A stretch of 64,000 nt of DNA, from the NCBI GenBank assembly GCA_041389725.1, contig JAWKRG010000009.1, forward strand, positions 62,001 to 126,000, in the 5' to 3' direction. Under the pieces are notes generated by a model, which was not told the DNA's origin, searched no databases, and saw only the letters and a program-made list of their open reading frames with translations. The DNA is from Polyangiaceae bacterium. GTDB taxonomy: Bacteria; Myxococcota_A; Polyangia; Polyangiales; Polyangiaceae. Position 1 is the first letter of the stretch, and each line of letters begins with the position of its first letter. The position numbers and the translations under genes are program-made. Of the stretch, positions 16,921 to 25,784 are shown piece by piece.

Positions 16921-19101
16921 TCAGCGTTGCGGGCGACGCGAGGCTCTCGTCAGCAGCAGCAGCTCGCGCGCCTTGTCGAGGATCTCGCCTTCGCCGACCA
17001 GCACGAGGTTGGCTGCGTCACCCAGGGGAATGAAGCAGTCCGCGCTGGTCACCCGACCGAAGCGCACGCCGCTGGCACGCTCGAGCACCGCGGCGGCGAT
17101 GGCCTCGCTGACGTTGCCACTGCGACGGCACTCGTCCACGACGAGCAGGTTGCCGGTCTCTCTCGCGTGATGAAGCACGGCTTCTTCCGGCAGGGGCACC
17201 AGATAGCGCAGATCCAGTACCCGGGCGCGTGCGCCCGTCTCCTGAAACAAGCGCCGAGCAGCTCGCAGCGATAGGTAGAGTCCGTTGCCGTAGGTCGCGA
17301 TGGTGAGGTCGGGGGCGTCGGCCTCGTAGAGCCGGGGCTGCAGGGGCGTGGCGACGTCGGCCGTCGGCGCCGCGGCCCACAGGCCGTCACCTTCCGTGAA
17401 CAAGTCACGGGTGTGATAGAGCGCGATGGGCTCGACGCTCACCACCACCCTCCGCGCGTGCTCGGCCAACGCAAAGGCCGTGCGATACAGCTCGAGGGCG
17501 TCGTCGGCTCTTGCCGGGCAAAACACGATGATTCCAGGAATATCGCGCAGGACCGTCAGGCTGTTGTCGTTGTGAAAATGTCCGCCGAAACCCTTCTGGT
17601 ACGCGAGGCCGGCAATGCGCAGCAGCATCGGATTGTCGAGCTTGCCGTCGGAGAAGAAGGAAAAGGTTGCTGCCTCGCCCCGTAGTTGGTCCTCGGCATT
17701 GTGCAAGTACGCGAGGTACTGAATCTCCGGCACTGGCAGCAGTCCTAGCTGAGCGGTGCCGAGGGCCAGTCCTAGGATCGTTTGCTCGTCGAGCAGCGTG
17801 TTGAAGACGCGGGCCGGACCGAATCGCGTCAGTAGTCCTTTCGTCAGTCCGTACACACCGCCCTTCTTCGCGACGTCTTCCCCGAAGATTAGGGCTTCTT
17901 TGCGCAGCGTCATCAACTCGCCCAGGGCCGCGTTGATGCCCTGAGCCAGGGTCAGTGCTGCTTCCCCTCGAGTCGAGGCGAAGGGCTTCGCCTTCGCGAT
18001 GATCGCAGCCTCGTCAATCTCGCGGGCCAAGGGGGCGATGACCTGCTCCCGTGAAGTCAGGCGAGGCGCGTTGCGCGCTAGATCTGCCTGCGCGTCCACG
18101 CGCGCGCGTGCGGCGTCGTCCAGGGCCAGAATCTGCGCGGGGCTCGCGGCGTTGGCTGCGACCAGCGATAGCCCGGCGCGGGGTAGGGCATCTGCCGCGA
18201 TCAAAGTCTCTAGCTCGCGGGGCGTGCGATAGGTGGTGTCCACGTCACTGCCGGCGTGCCCGAGCAGTCGCTGGGTTTTCAAGTGAACGACCGCGGCCCG
18301 CCGGCTCGAGCGCACGTAGGCCACGGCCTCGGCCATGGTCGAATGGGTGGCGCTCAGGTCCTCGCCCGCGGCGAAGAAATAGCGGATGTTGGGCAGGGTC
18401 GAGAGCCGACACTCGAGCCAGCCGTCGGGGCTTCGAACGCTGATCCCGAGGCCGTTGTCCTCGCAGAGCAAGAGCAATGGCAACGTCAGGTTCTGCTGCA
18501 GCACCCAGCTCACGGCGTTGAAGGCGCCCTGCGCCGTGGAGTGATTCACGCTTGCGTCCCCGAAGGAAGCGATGGCGATCGCGTCGGCGGCGTCGCCGGC
18601 CAGGCCGAGTCGGGGCCGCCGTTCGATGGCAAAGGCAAGGCCCACGGCTCTTGGTAGATGGGACGCGATGGTGCTGGTGGAGGGGACGACGCCCAAGTCT
18701 GGATGCCCGAACACCTTGTGGCGGCCGCCGCTCATGGGATCCGCAGTCGAGGCGACCAGGCTCTGTGCGATGCCGAACACCGCATCGACTGCAGGCACTT
18801 GCCTCGCTCGCTCGATCTGGACCGCCGCGCTGCGATAGTGGAGTAGCGCTGGATCCGACGGTCGTGTCAGCCGGCCGAGTGTGACGTTGTATTCATGCCC
18901 GGTGCTGCAGATCGTGTAGTGGCCATGACCCTCTTGGCGGAGTTCGTGCGCCAGTCGGTCGAGATGTCGTGTGAGCAGCATGCTCTCCAGCAGCTCGAGG
19001 CCCAGGGTAGGCTCGCCAGCGAAGGGCGATACGTTTTCGTCTGCCTTCGCGATGCGCTGCCGAAACAACTGATGCAAGTGATTCAGACGGTCGAGGGACA
19101 T
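16921..19101 (-). CDS. fused E1 alpha-beta thiamine-diphosphate dehydrogenase
   Basis: This is a 726-residue E1 component of a 2-oxoacid dehydrogenase complex with alpha and beta parts fused. The alpha half (residues ~30-330) has the thiamine-diphosphate motif starting at G-D-A-S (residue 181) and ending at F-N (195). The beta half (from ~375) has G-E-D-V-A-K-K-G-G-V-Y-G and G-L-A-L-G-T-A-Q-L-G, and closes with the transketolase C-terminal domain (V-L-D-L-R-Y-L-V-P-L-P). Such fusions usually act on branched-chain 2-oxoacids, giving acyl-CoA primers for iso-fatty acids. No E2 or E3 gene is nearby, so the substrate is unproven. It is divergent from the Ser/Thr kinase with only 26 bp between start codons. 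Confidence 0.88.
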   Translation of the reverse strand: MSLDRLNHLHQLFRQRIAKADENVSPFAGEPTLGLELLESMLLTRHLDRLAHELRQEGHGHYTICSTGHEYNVTLGRLTRPSDPALLHYRSAAVQIERARQVPAVDAVFGIAQSLVASTADPMSGGRHKVFGHPDLGVVPSTSTIASHLPRAVGLAFAIERRPRLGLAGDAADAIAIASFGDASVNHSTAQGAFNAVSWVLQQNLTLPLLLLCEDNGLGISVRSPDGWLECRLSTLPNIRYFFAAGEDLSATHSTMAEAVAYVRSSRRAAVVHLKTQRLLGHAGSDVDTTYRTPRELETLIAADALPRAGLSLVAANAASPAQILALDDAARARVDAQADLARNAPRLTSREQVIAPLAREIDEAAIIAKAKPFASTRGEAALTLAQGINAALGELMTLRKEALIFGEDVAKKGGVYGLTKGLLTRFGPARVFNTLLDEQTILGLALGTAQLGLLPVPEIQYLAYLHNAEDQLRGEAATFSFFSDGKLDNPMLLRIAGLAYQKGFGGHFHNDNSLTVLRDIPGIIVFCPARADDALELYRTAFALAEHARRVVVSVEPIALYHTRDLFTEGDGLWAAAPTADVATPLQPRLYEADAPDLTIATYGNGLYLSLRAARRLFQETGARARVLDLRYLVPLPEEAVLHHARETGNLLVVDECRRSGNVSEAIAAAVLERASGVRFGRVTSADCFIPLGDAANLVLVGEGEILDKARELLLLTRASRRPQR

Positions 19102-19127
19102 GTCAGCGCCGGCCCAAGCCTAGTGCC

Positions 19128-20963
19128 ATGAATGGGAATTCGCGACACGATTTGCGGGCTTCCACCGGGGCGGCTACGCAGCCCGGCCGGCGCCAGGTAA
19201 GATGGCCGCTGCGCGTGCAGCCAGGACCCAGCCGCTCCGAGGAGCCCACCGTCATCGAACGTCCCGCGGGCGTAGAGGAGGACTCCACGCCCACGCTGCC
19301 GGATGGCGCCAGCTCTGCCTCAGGCGCCACGACCGGGGGCAGCATGCTCAGCGGTGTGACCACCGCAGCGCCAGTCATCTTGTTGGCGGAAGAGCATGCC
19401 CGCACCATTGCGCTCTTGCGCCTGGTGTTTGCCGCAGGGGCTGCGGGGCTCACGGCCATCTTCATGCAAGAACGGCTGAGCCCGGGCAAGCACGCGGCAA
19501 TCGTGATCATCAGCATCACGACCGTCGTCGCGCTCGCCTTGATGCTGCGCTTTCGAGATCCTGCTGCCTACGACCAACGGCTGTCCTTGTTCTTCGGTCT
19601 TTGCTGTGTCGCATCGACTTTGGCGACGGCCTACTACGTGGGGGTGTTCGCGCCACCCATCATCGCCATGTATATCGGGATCTACTTCTTCGGGATGAGC
19701 GACGCCCTCATTTCGGGGTGGGTGATCTACGCCTCGGGCGCCCTGGGCTACCTGGGGCTCAACGTGGCGGCGCTGCTGGAGCGGATTGACCTCGAGGCCG
19801 CCGTGATGCCCATGCAGCGACCGGATCCGGCGGGGATCATCGCAGTGACCTTCGTCTGCCAGGTGCTCTTCGCTGCCACGTTCTGGATGGCACGTCAGAG
19901 CCGGCGCGCGACGATAGCCGCCTTCGAGCGCCTGGAGCGCGCAGCGCGACAGATCCAGAAGCGCGACGCCTTGCTCGACGAAGCGCGAGCGGAGCTGGAT
20001 CGCGAGCGAGCTGCCAAGTTGGGGCGCTTCACGGATCAGCAGTTGGGACCATACGTGATCGGTGAAGTCATCGGTCGCGGCGCCATGGGTGAGGTCTACC
20101 GCGGCTCGGATACCCGCAGTAATCAGCCCGTGGCCATCAAGCTCCTGAACGCTGCACTCACGGGGGATCCGGCGAGCACCGAACGCTTTCTGCGTGAGGC
20201 CGAAGTTGCGTCGCGCTTGAAGAGTCCGAATATCGTTCACATTCTCGACAGTGGCGTAGTGGAAGGGGGAGTCCCGTACCTGGTGATGGAGCTGCTCGAG
20301 GGGACGGATCTCGGCGAACAACTCCGCGACAAGCAGCGGCTTGGAACGAGCGCCGTGCTGGAGCTGGTGGCAGATGTGTCCGAGGCGCTCGCGGTTGCCG
20401 ACGACGCGGGCATCGTGCACCGCGACCTCAAGCCGCAGAACCTGTTTCGCGTGGAGGACGGGGCACGACGAACCTGGAAGGTTCTCGACTTCGGCGTGTC
20501 GAAGGTGATCGACGACGCCGCCAACCTCACCATGGGTGCCGCGGTCGGCACGCCCAGCTACATGTCGCCTGAGCAGGCTCGGGGAGGCGCGGTCGATCAT
20601 CGTGCCGACGTGTTTGCCCTGGCCATCGTGACCTATCGCGCATTGACCGGGCGACCCGCGTTCACGGCGTCGGACAGCGTCGGCACGTTGTACAACGTCG
20701 TGAACGTCCAGCCCGTCAAGCCAAGCGATCTGATCCGCATCCCCGAAGACATGGAGCGCGTCCTTGCCCTGGGCCTTGCCAAGGATGTGGAGCGTCGGCT
20801 GGGCTCCGCGGTGATGTTCTCCACGGCGTTGCGAGAGGCGGCCCGAGGACGTTTGGACGAGCGTTTGCGGCGGGACGCCGATGCGCTACTCGAAGATCAG
20901 CCTTGGGGCAGCGACGCCCTCGATGTCAAACGGCGCACGCCATCGGTCCGACCCAAGGCGTGA
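19128..20963 (+). CDS. Ser/Thr protein kinase with N-terminal multi-span membrane domain
   Basis: This 611-residue Hanks-type kinase has an unusual order. A disordered N-terminus (1-75) is followed by about six transmembrane helices (residues ~85-260) and a short coiled coil (~265-300), with the kinase domain at the C-terminus. The kinase starts at G-P-Y-V-I-G-E-V-I-G-R-G-A-M-G-E-V (~residue 305), has V-A-I-K-L-L, H-R-D-L-K-P-Q-N near residue 431, D-F-G-V-S-K and M-S-P-E-Q-A. All catalytic residues are present. The membrane part looks like a sensor module similar to those in some adenylate cyclases and histidine kinases. It is the only one of the four kinases here with the canonical H-R-D-L-K. 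Confidence 0.9.
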   Translation: MNGNSRHDLRASTGAATQPGRRQVRWPLRVQPGPSRSEEPTVIERPAGVEEDSTPTLPDGASSASGATTGGSMLSGVTTAAPVILLAEEHARTIALLRLVFAAGAAGLTAIFMQERLSPGKHAAIVIISITTVVALALMLRFRDPAAYDQRLSLFFGLCCVASTLATAYYVGVFAPPIIAMYIGIYFFGMSDALISGWVIYASGALGYLGLNVAALLERIDLEAAVMPMQRPDPAGIIAVTFVCQVLFAATFWMARQSRRATIAAFERLERAARQIQKRDALLDEARAELDRERAAKLGRFTDQQLGPYVIGEVIGRGAMGEVYRGSDTRSNQPVAIKLLNAALTGDPASTERFLREAEVASRLKSPNIVHILDSGVVEGGVPYLVMELLEGTDLGEQLRDKQRLGTSAVLELVADVSEALAVADDAGIVHRDLKPQNLFRVEDGARRTWKVLDFGVSKVIDDAANLTMGAAVGTPSYMSPEQARGGAVDHRADVFALAIVTYRALTGRPAFTASDSVGTLYNVVNVQPVKPSDLIRIPEDMERVLALGLAKDVERRLGSAVMFSTALREAARGRLDERLRRDADALLEDQPWGSDALDVKRRTPSVRPKA

Positions 20964-20972
20964 GCGCCGTGC

Positions 20973-22907
20973 TCAACGGCGGCGCCCCGGACCCCGCAAG
21001 CGCGCGTCACCCCGGCGCCGTGTGGTTCCCTCGCGATCGAGTTGCTCCAGGATGGGAATGGCCTGCTTGCGCGAGATCCCGCACAGGTCCTTCAGCTGAG
21101 GCACGCTCAGCTCTTCGGCCTCGTCGAAGTGCTTTGCAACACGCGCTCGGACCGAATCGATCGAGCTTTCAGCGAACCAAAGCGTCCCAAGGCGGCGGGC
21201 GCGCTCTGCCCGAGCCAACGCAGCGAGCGCGACTTTGATGCGCTCTACGTCTTCGCCGAGTTTGGAGGCCAGCAGTGTTTCGGTGGTGCCGTCCAGAGCC
21301 ACCGCGCCCAGAGCCTCGAGTACTTTCGCTTCTCGCGCGCGTGCGCCGGGGCCAGACGCCTTGGCGAACTCGGGTGTGCAGACCACACCCTGATCGACGA
21401 CCACTTGCCCACGCGCAGCAGCGCGCTCGAGCACCGCTTCACTGACCCTGCGCCCCGCCACGCGGGACAAATGAGTTCGCGCCGTTTCCAGCGAAAGCCC
21501 AGGCTCGTGAGGAGCTTGGCGGTGGTGCGCATCCACGCGTGCAACCAGTCGGCGTTCCAGGTTGGTCACGTTGTCCGGGGTCGTCACCTGATCACCGTTG
21601 CCGATCGCCACCAAGCTGCCCTTCTTGCGCCGCGCCTCGACGAGCTTGGTCAGCTCTCCCGCGGGCCTCCCTAGGCGCGGCTCCAGACTGGCGATGTCGA
21701 CGGCGCGAGGGGCGGCGGCAGTGATCAAGCCCAGCAGCGCGTCACCAACCCGACCTTCTGCCAGTGCTCGCAGGGTCTGTTCCCGCCCTTCCCAACGTGC
21801 CGCGTCTCGTCGTCGAGGCAGCACGGCTGGTGCAGCATCCAAGATGCGCCCGCCGCCCAGCACCGCGCCCCGCTCGCGGCTATCCTTGAAGCCACGCAAC
21901 ACGTAGCCAACGCCGCCGATGGCTGGCAAGGCTTCGTCGAGGGCCAGGTGCGCGCCGCTGGCGCCGAGCAGTGTCACGCGGCCGATGCGGCGCTCCGTGC
22001 CGACGTAGACCTGGGCCGTGAATCCACTCTCGACTTCGCCTTCGACCCCCGGCGCGAGCTCGAGCTTCACTTCCAGACGGCGCGTGATGGGCAGAGCCGG
22101 ATCGTTGGTGACGACATTGCCCCGAACGACGTCGGCGCGCTCCAGCTTGGCCAAGTTGATCGCGACGCGGGACGGCGCATGCACATGGTCCTGCTGCTGC
22201 CCGTGCACTTCGATCGAACGGCAGCTGCTGGCGTGGAGCCCCGAGGCGCTTCCCACGTACACCGCCTCTCCGACGCGGAGGGAACCTCGCGTCAGGGTGC
22301 CGGTGACCACCGTGCCTGCGCCCTTCACCGAAAACACCCGGTCGACGGGAAGCCATACCCGTTCGTCGTCCGCCGCAGCGGGGGCCTCGGCTGCCATCGC
22401 GAGCAGGGCTGCCTCGAGTTCTGGCAGCCCCTTGCCCGTCGTAGCCGCCGTCGGCACCACCGCTCGTGCCTGCAGCCCCATCCCTCCTAGGGTCGCGTCG
22501 AGATCCGCTCGTGCCAATTCCAACGTCTCGTCGTCCACCAAGTCCGCCTTGGACAGCGCCACCACGATGCGTTCGATCCCCAGCAGCTTGCAGACGTGGA
22601 GGTGCTCTCGGGTCTGAGGCATGACCGCGTCGTCCGCGGCGACGACCAGCAACACGCCGTCCACGCCGCCCACGCCCGCAATCATCGCGTGCACGAGCTT
22701 CTTGTGGCCCGGGACGTCGATGAAGGAGAGAGGTGCGTGCGCTAGCGTCGCAAAGCCCAGTTCGATGCTGATACCCCTGCGTTTTTCGTCTGGCAGTCGA
22801 TCCGTGTCCGTCCCGGTCAGCGCACGGACCAAGGTCGTCTTGCCATGATCGACGTGACCTGCAGTGGCGATCACGATTCGGCGAGCGAGCGAAGACACGT
22901 CGAGCAC
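20973..22907 (-). CDS. selB: selenocysteine-specific elongation factor SelB
   Basis: SelB delivers Sec-tRNA(Sec) to the ribosome at UGA codons marked by a SECIS hairpin. The 644-residue protein starts with an EF-Tu-like GTPase domain: G-H-V-D-H-G-K-T-T-L (P loop, ~residues 17-26), R-G-I-S-I-E-L-G-F (switch I), D-V-P-G-H (switch II) and S-K-A-D. Domains 2-3 follow, and then winged-helix repeats in the last ~270 residues, which bind SECIS RNA. The length and domain order are normal. It is convergent with the kinase gene (9 bp apart), and its 5' end faces selC, 145 bp away. Confidence 0.95.
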   Translation of the reverse strand: MLDVSSLARRIVIATAGHVDHGKTTLVRALTGTDTDRLPDEKRRGISIELGFATLAHAPLSFIDVPGHKKLVHAMIAGVGGVDGVLLVVAADDAVMPQTREHLHVCKLLGIERIVVALSKADLVDDETLELARADLDATLGGMGLQARAVVPTAATTGKGLPELEAALLAMAAEAPAAADDERVWLPVDRVFSVKGAGTVVTGTLTRGSLRVGEAVYVGSASGLHASSCRSIEVHGQQQDHVHAPSRVAINLAKLERADVVRGNVVTNDPALPITRRLEVKLELAPGVEGEVESGFTAQVYVGTERRIGRVTLLGASGAHLALDEALPAIGGVGYVLRGFKDSRERGAVLGGGRILDAAPAVLPRRRDAARWEGREQTLRALAEGRVGDALLGLITAAAPRAVDIASLEPRLGRPAGELTKLVEARRKKGSLVAIGNGDQVTTPDNVTNLERRLVARVDAHHRQAPHEPGLSLETARTHLSRVAGRRVSEAVLERAAARGQVVVDQGVVCTPEFAKASGPGARAREAKVLEALGAVALDGTTETLLASKLGEDVERIKVALAALARAERARRLGTLWFAESSIDSVRARVAKHFDEAEELSVPQLKDLCGISRKQAIPILEQLDREGTTRRRGDARLRGPGRRR

Positions 22908-23016
22908 GCTAGCGCCGCTCGCCCGCGAGCGCGGAGCAAAATCGATCCTGGGTCGCCACCTGCGGCTGTCCCGCTCCGCGATTTGGGCTGCCCTTCACGA
23001 GTGCAGTCCCGTCCGA

Positions 23017-23045
23017 TTGCCAGGCTGCGGGCGTTGGTCTAAAGC
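23017..23045 (+). promoter_or_regulatory. promoter of selC (-35 TTGCCA, 17 bp, -10 TAAAGC)
   Basis: TTGCCA at 23017-23022 is separated by 17 bp from TAAAGC at 23040-23045. The predicted start, 7-8 nt downstream, coincides with the first base of the tRNA (23053). The -35 matches 5 of 6 consensus bases; the -10 is weaker. Confidence 0.45.
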
Positions 23046-23052
23046 TGCTCGT

Positions 23053-23150
23053 GGAAGCGCCTGGTACGCTGGTGCGGCCCTCGGTCTTCAAAACCGATGG
23101 GGGTCTGGTGAATGCCAGGCTCCGGCAGGTTCGATCCCTGTGCGCTTCCG
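23053..23150 (+). tRNA. selC: tRNA-Sec (anticodon TCA)
   Basis: This tRNA of about 98 nt has the selenocysteine architecture. An 8-bp acceptor stem GGAAGCGC (23053-23060) pairs with GCGCTTCC (23142-23149), followed by discriminator G23150. The anticodon arm TCGGT/ACCGA encloses the loop CTTCAAA with anticodon TCA at 23088-23090. A long variable arm follows, and then a T arm with GGTTCGATCC. CCA is not encoded. It reads UGA as selenocysteine together with SelA and SelB encoded nearby. Its 3' end is 1 nt from the end of the convergent ACT-domain gene. Confidence 0.93.
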
Positions 23151-23151
23151 C

Positions 23152-23697
23152 TCATGCCCCGCGCGCGTCGGGGCTGTCTTCGAGTTCGAAGTCCAGCTGC
23201 CGGTCGGCAGCTGCCTTGGTCAAGTCTCGGCTGAGTTCCTCGAGCGACGCCGTTGGCGGTAGCTGCAGCTCCGTCTCCAGGGTGAACACCGGAGTTCCCG
23301 TCAAAGGCTGGTGCGCGACTCGTGTCTGGACCCAGGCGATGTTTATCGAATGGCGGGCGAGTACGTTCGTGATCGAGTCGACGATGCCAGGATGGTCCAG
23401 TCCCTGTACGCGCAAGGTGTAGCGCCGTGTTACGAGGCTGGAGGGGGCGCGGGTTTCACGCAGGCTGAGCTCCAAGCCCAGTTCCGCAGACACGGAGCCT
23501 CGTCCAATCTGGATACGGGTGAGGGCTTCGTCGTCGCCAGAGAGCAGTACGATCATCGCGAACTCGCCGCCGAGCACCGCCATGCGACTGTCTTCGAGGT
23601 TGGCACCCGCTTCGTGAATCCACGCGGAGATGCCATGCACCAAACCGGGGCGATCTTGCCCCACGGCCGTCAGCACGCGGAATTGTCGCTCGCTCAT
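23152..23697 (-). CDS. double ACT-domain protein (GcvR-like)
   Basis: This 181-residue protein consists of two ACT domains. The first spans residues ~5-80 (T-A-V-G-Q-D-R-P-G-L-V-H-G-I, then G-A-N-L-E-D-S-R-M). The second spans ~90-170 (V-Q-G-L-D-H-P-G-I-V-D-S-I, then I-N-I-A-W-V-Q-T). This is the layout of GcvR, the glycine-cleavage-system regulator, and of related amino-acid-sensing ACT proteins that lack a DNA-binding domain. The ligand is unknown. It is monocistronic and convergent with tRNA-Sec, ending 1 nt from it. Confidence 0.82.
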   Translation of the reverse strand: MSERQFRVLTAVGQDRPGLVHGISAWIHEAGANLEDSRMAVLGGEFAMIVLLSGDDEALTRIQIGRGSVSAELGLELSLRETRAPSSLVTRRYTLRVQGLDHPGIVDSITNVLARHSINIAWVQTRVAHQPLTGTPVFTLETELQLPPTASLEELSRDLTKAAADRQLDFELEDSPDARGA

Positions 23698-23809
23698 GGC
23701 GTGGGGTGTACCACGCCTGCGCGGCGAAGCTGCAAGTAGTCGCGTGGTGTCGTGTTAGACTTCTGACAGGGGCGCGTGCACACGCACGTGACCGACCACG
23801 GAGAGAAGG

Positions 23810-24778
23810 ATGATCGCCCGCCTCGGACTACTGTCGATGACGCTGCTCTTGGTCACCTGTTCGGGTGTCGCGTGCAGCAGTGAAAGCAGCGAAGGCGGGG
23901 CGACGGGCGGCACCGGCGCTGGTGGCGCGAGCGGTGCGAGCGGCGGTGGCGGCACCGCTGGCAGTGGCGGTCAGGGCGCGAGCGGCGGCTCCGGGGGCGG
24001 CCAGGCGGGGAACGCAGGAACGGGCGGCGGCCAAGGGGGCGCACCAGCGATCTGCGGCAAGCCCAAGCCGGGGGCCAGCAACACCGGTGTTCCCCCGGGC
24101 GTCACGCTGAAGCCCAGTGGCTCGATCACCATCGACAAGCCAGGGAGCGTGGTGGAGGGGCTCGACATCACTGGCGAGGTCATGGTCCTCGCCGACAACG
24201 TCACGATTCGCAACTGCCGTATCACCAGCGGCGACTACTATCCGATTCGCTACTTCGACAATGACAACGTCGGCTTGCTCGTGGAGGACACGGAGATCAT
24301 CGGGACCAGCGGCGATGCGACGGCCGGGATCTCTTTTGCCAACTACACCGCGCGCCGCGTCAACGTGCACGGCACCGCGGACGGATTCAAGGCCGACGCC
24401 AACGTGCTGATCGAAAGCTGTTGGGTCCACGATCTGTCGAACGGCCCCGGCGAGCACAACGATGCCGTGCAATCGACGGGTGGGAAGGGAGTCACGATTC
24501 GAAACAGCACCCTCGAGGGCGCCAGCAACGCAGCGGTGCAGACCGGGGATCTGGGCGGGGCCACCGAGGATCTGACGATCGAGTGCAGCTGGCTCTACGG
24601 CGGCGGCTACACCCTCAACATTCGTGGACAGGGAGCAACGGTGCCGAAGAACACGCGCATCGTCGACAACCGCTTCGGGGACGATTCTGCCTATGGTCCG
24701 TGGGTGATCGACGATCCCAGCCCGACCGTCACGGGCAACGTCTGGGACGCGACGGGCCAGCCAATCCCGTATCCCTGA
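23810..24778 (+). CDS. beta-helix lipoprotein with Gly-rich linker
   Basis: This 322-residue lipoprotein has a signal peptide with lipobox (G-V-A-C, Cys22), a Gly/Ala/Ser linker (~30-80) and a right-handed parallel beta-helix from ~95 to the end. Typical rungs are D-N-V-T-I-R-N-C-R-I-T, N-V-L-I-E-S-C-W-V-H-D and G-V-T-I-R-N-S-T-L-E. Such folds are common in polysaccharide lyases and pectinases. H-N-D-A-V-Q-S could contribute to an active site, but no family assignment is possible by eye. It has a normal ribosome-binding site (GAGAAGG) and a -10-like TAGACT at 23756-23761, unlike the leaderless lipoproteins further on. Confidence 0.78.
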   Translation: MIARLGLLSMTLLLVTCSGVACSSESSEGGATGGTGAGGASGASGGGGTAGSGGQGASGGSGGGQAGNAGTGGGQGGAPAICGKPKPGASNTGVPPGVTLKPSGSITIDKPGSVVEGLDITGEVMVLADNVTIRNCRITSGDYYPIRYFDNDNVGLLVEDTEIIGTSGDATAGISFANYTARRVNVHGTADGFKADANVLIESCWVHDLSNGPGEHNDAVQSTGGKGVTIRNSTLEGASNAAVQTGDLGGATEDLTIECSWLYGGGYTLNIRGQGATVPKNTRIVDNRFGDDSAYGPWVIDDPSPTVTGNVWDATGQPIPYP

Positions 24779-24787
24779 GCGCGCGTC

Positions 24788-25699
24788 TCAAAAACGAAGC
24801 TCGTCGATGAAGTTCGGAGCGGGCGGCATGGCGCCGACTCGTGACGCGACGTACCCGGCGTAGCGATTGGCGGCCGCGAGGGCAGCGGCGGGGGCGAGGT
24901 GCTTGGCCAAGGCCAGGCCGAGGACCGCGCTAAAGGCGTCCCCGGCGCCCACGGCGTCGCCCTGCTTCGAGCGCGCTTCGCGATACTCACCGGTGTGGGG
25001 TTCTGAATCGTCGCTGGCTGCTGGTACCGACCCGCATTGGTGCCAGGTGCCCGAAGCCCAGAGTTCGGCGCCGGCTCCCCCGCGGGTGACGGCTACGAAG
25101 CGCGCAGCGCCGCGCTCTCGGAGAGCGGCGACCACATCCGCGACGTCGAGCAGTCGCGCGAGCGCGTGCAGCTCGTGTTCATTCATCTTCACGACGTCGG
25201 CGCGAAGGACGCAGGCTTCGACGGCGCGACGCGAGACGAAGGGCGGTCGCAGATTCACGTCACAGACCTTCAACGGCCCTCGTACGGCGAGCGCGCGTGT
25301 CAGTGCGTCACAGGCCAGGGCGGTGCGCTGAGCCAGAGTGCCGTAGTAGAACACGCTGGCTTCGCCGAGGGCGTTCAGCACGGCGTCATTGCACTCCAAA
25401 CGATCCCAGGCTGCGCTCGACGCCAGTCGAAACTTCGGCTCTCCCGCTTCGAACTCCACGTCCACCACGCCCGTCGGCGCCGAGGGATCCACGTGGATCA
25501 GCTCCGTTTTGACGCCGTGGTGACCTAGCTCCGCCACGGCGCGCTGGCCCAAGGCATCGCGGCCCACAGTGCTCACCAGGAAGGCGTCGGCGCCGAGCTT
25601 GGCCGCGTGGTAGGCGACGTTCGCAGCGGCGCCGCCGAGGTATTGCGCGTCGGGGAAGCGGTCCCAAAGCAACTCTCCCCAACTGACCACGGACACCAT
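24788..25699 (-). CDS. PfkB-family carbohydrate kinase
   Basis: This 303-residue ribokinase/fructokinase-like enzyme phosphorylates a sugar or nucleoside with ATP. It has the N-terminal W-G-E-L-L-W-D-R-F and G-G-A-A-A-N-V-A-Y-H-A-A-K-L-G (PfkB signature 1), V-K-M-N-E-H-E, and the C-terminal anion-hole/catalytic motif G-A-G-D-A-F-S-A-V-L (signature 2, Asp base). The start is ATG 25699; the frame is open further upstream, but that part lacks family similarity. The gene ends 9 bp from the convergent beta-helix lipoprotein. The substrate is probably fructose or a related hexose, from general similarity only. Confidence 0.85.
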   Translation of the reverse strand: MVSVVSWGELLWDRFPDAQYLGGAAANVAYHAAKLGADAFLVSTVGRDALGQRAVAELGHHGVKTELIHVDPSAPTGVVDVEFEAGEPKFRLASSAAWDRLECNDAVLNALGEASVFYYGTLAQRTALACDALTRALAVRGPLKVCDVNLRPPFVSRRAVEACVLRADVVKMNEHELHALARLLDVADVVAALRERGAARFVAVTRGGAGAELWASGTWHQCGSVPAASDDSEPHTGEYREARSKQGDAVGAGDAFSAVLGLALAKHLAPAAALAAANRYAGYVASRVGAMPPAPNFIDELRF

Positions 25700-25784
25700 G
25701 CGGGCATCCTGTGCTGAGTGGAGCGTGGCTGCAACGTGTCCGCGGCTTGCTGGCGCGAGTCGACTGTGCTTCCCTCGCGCCGCG

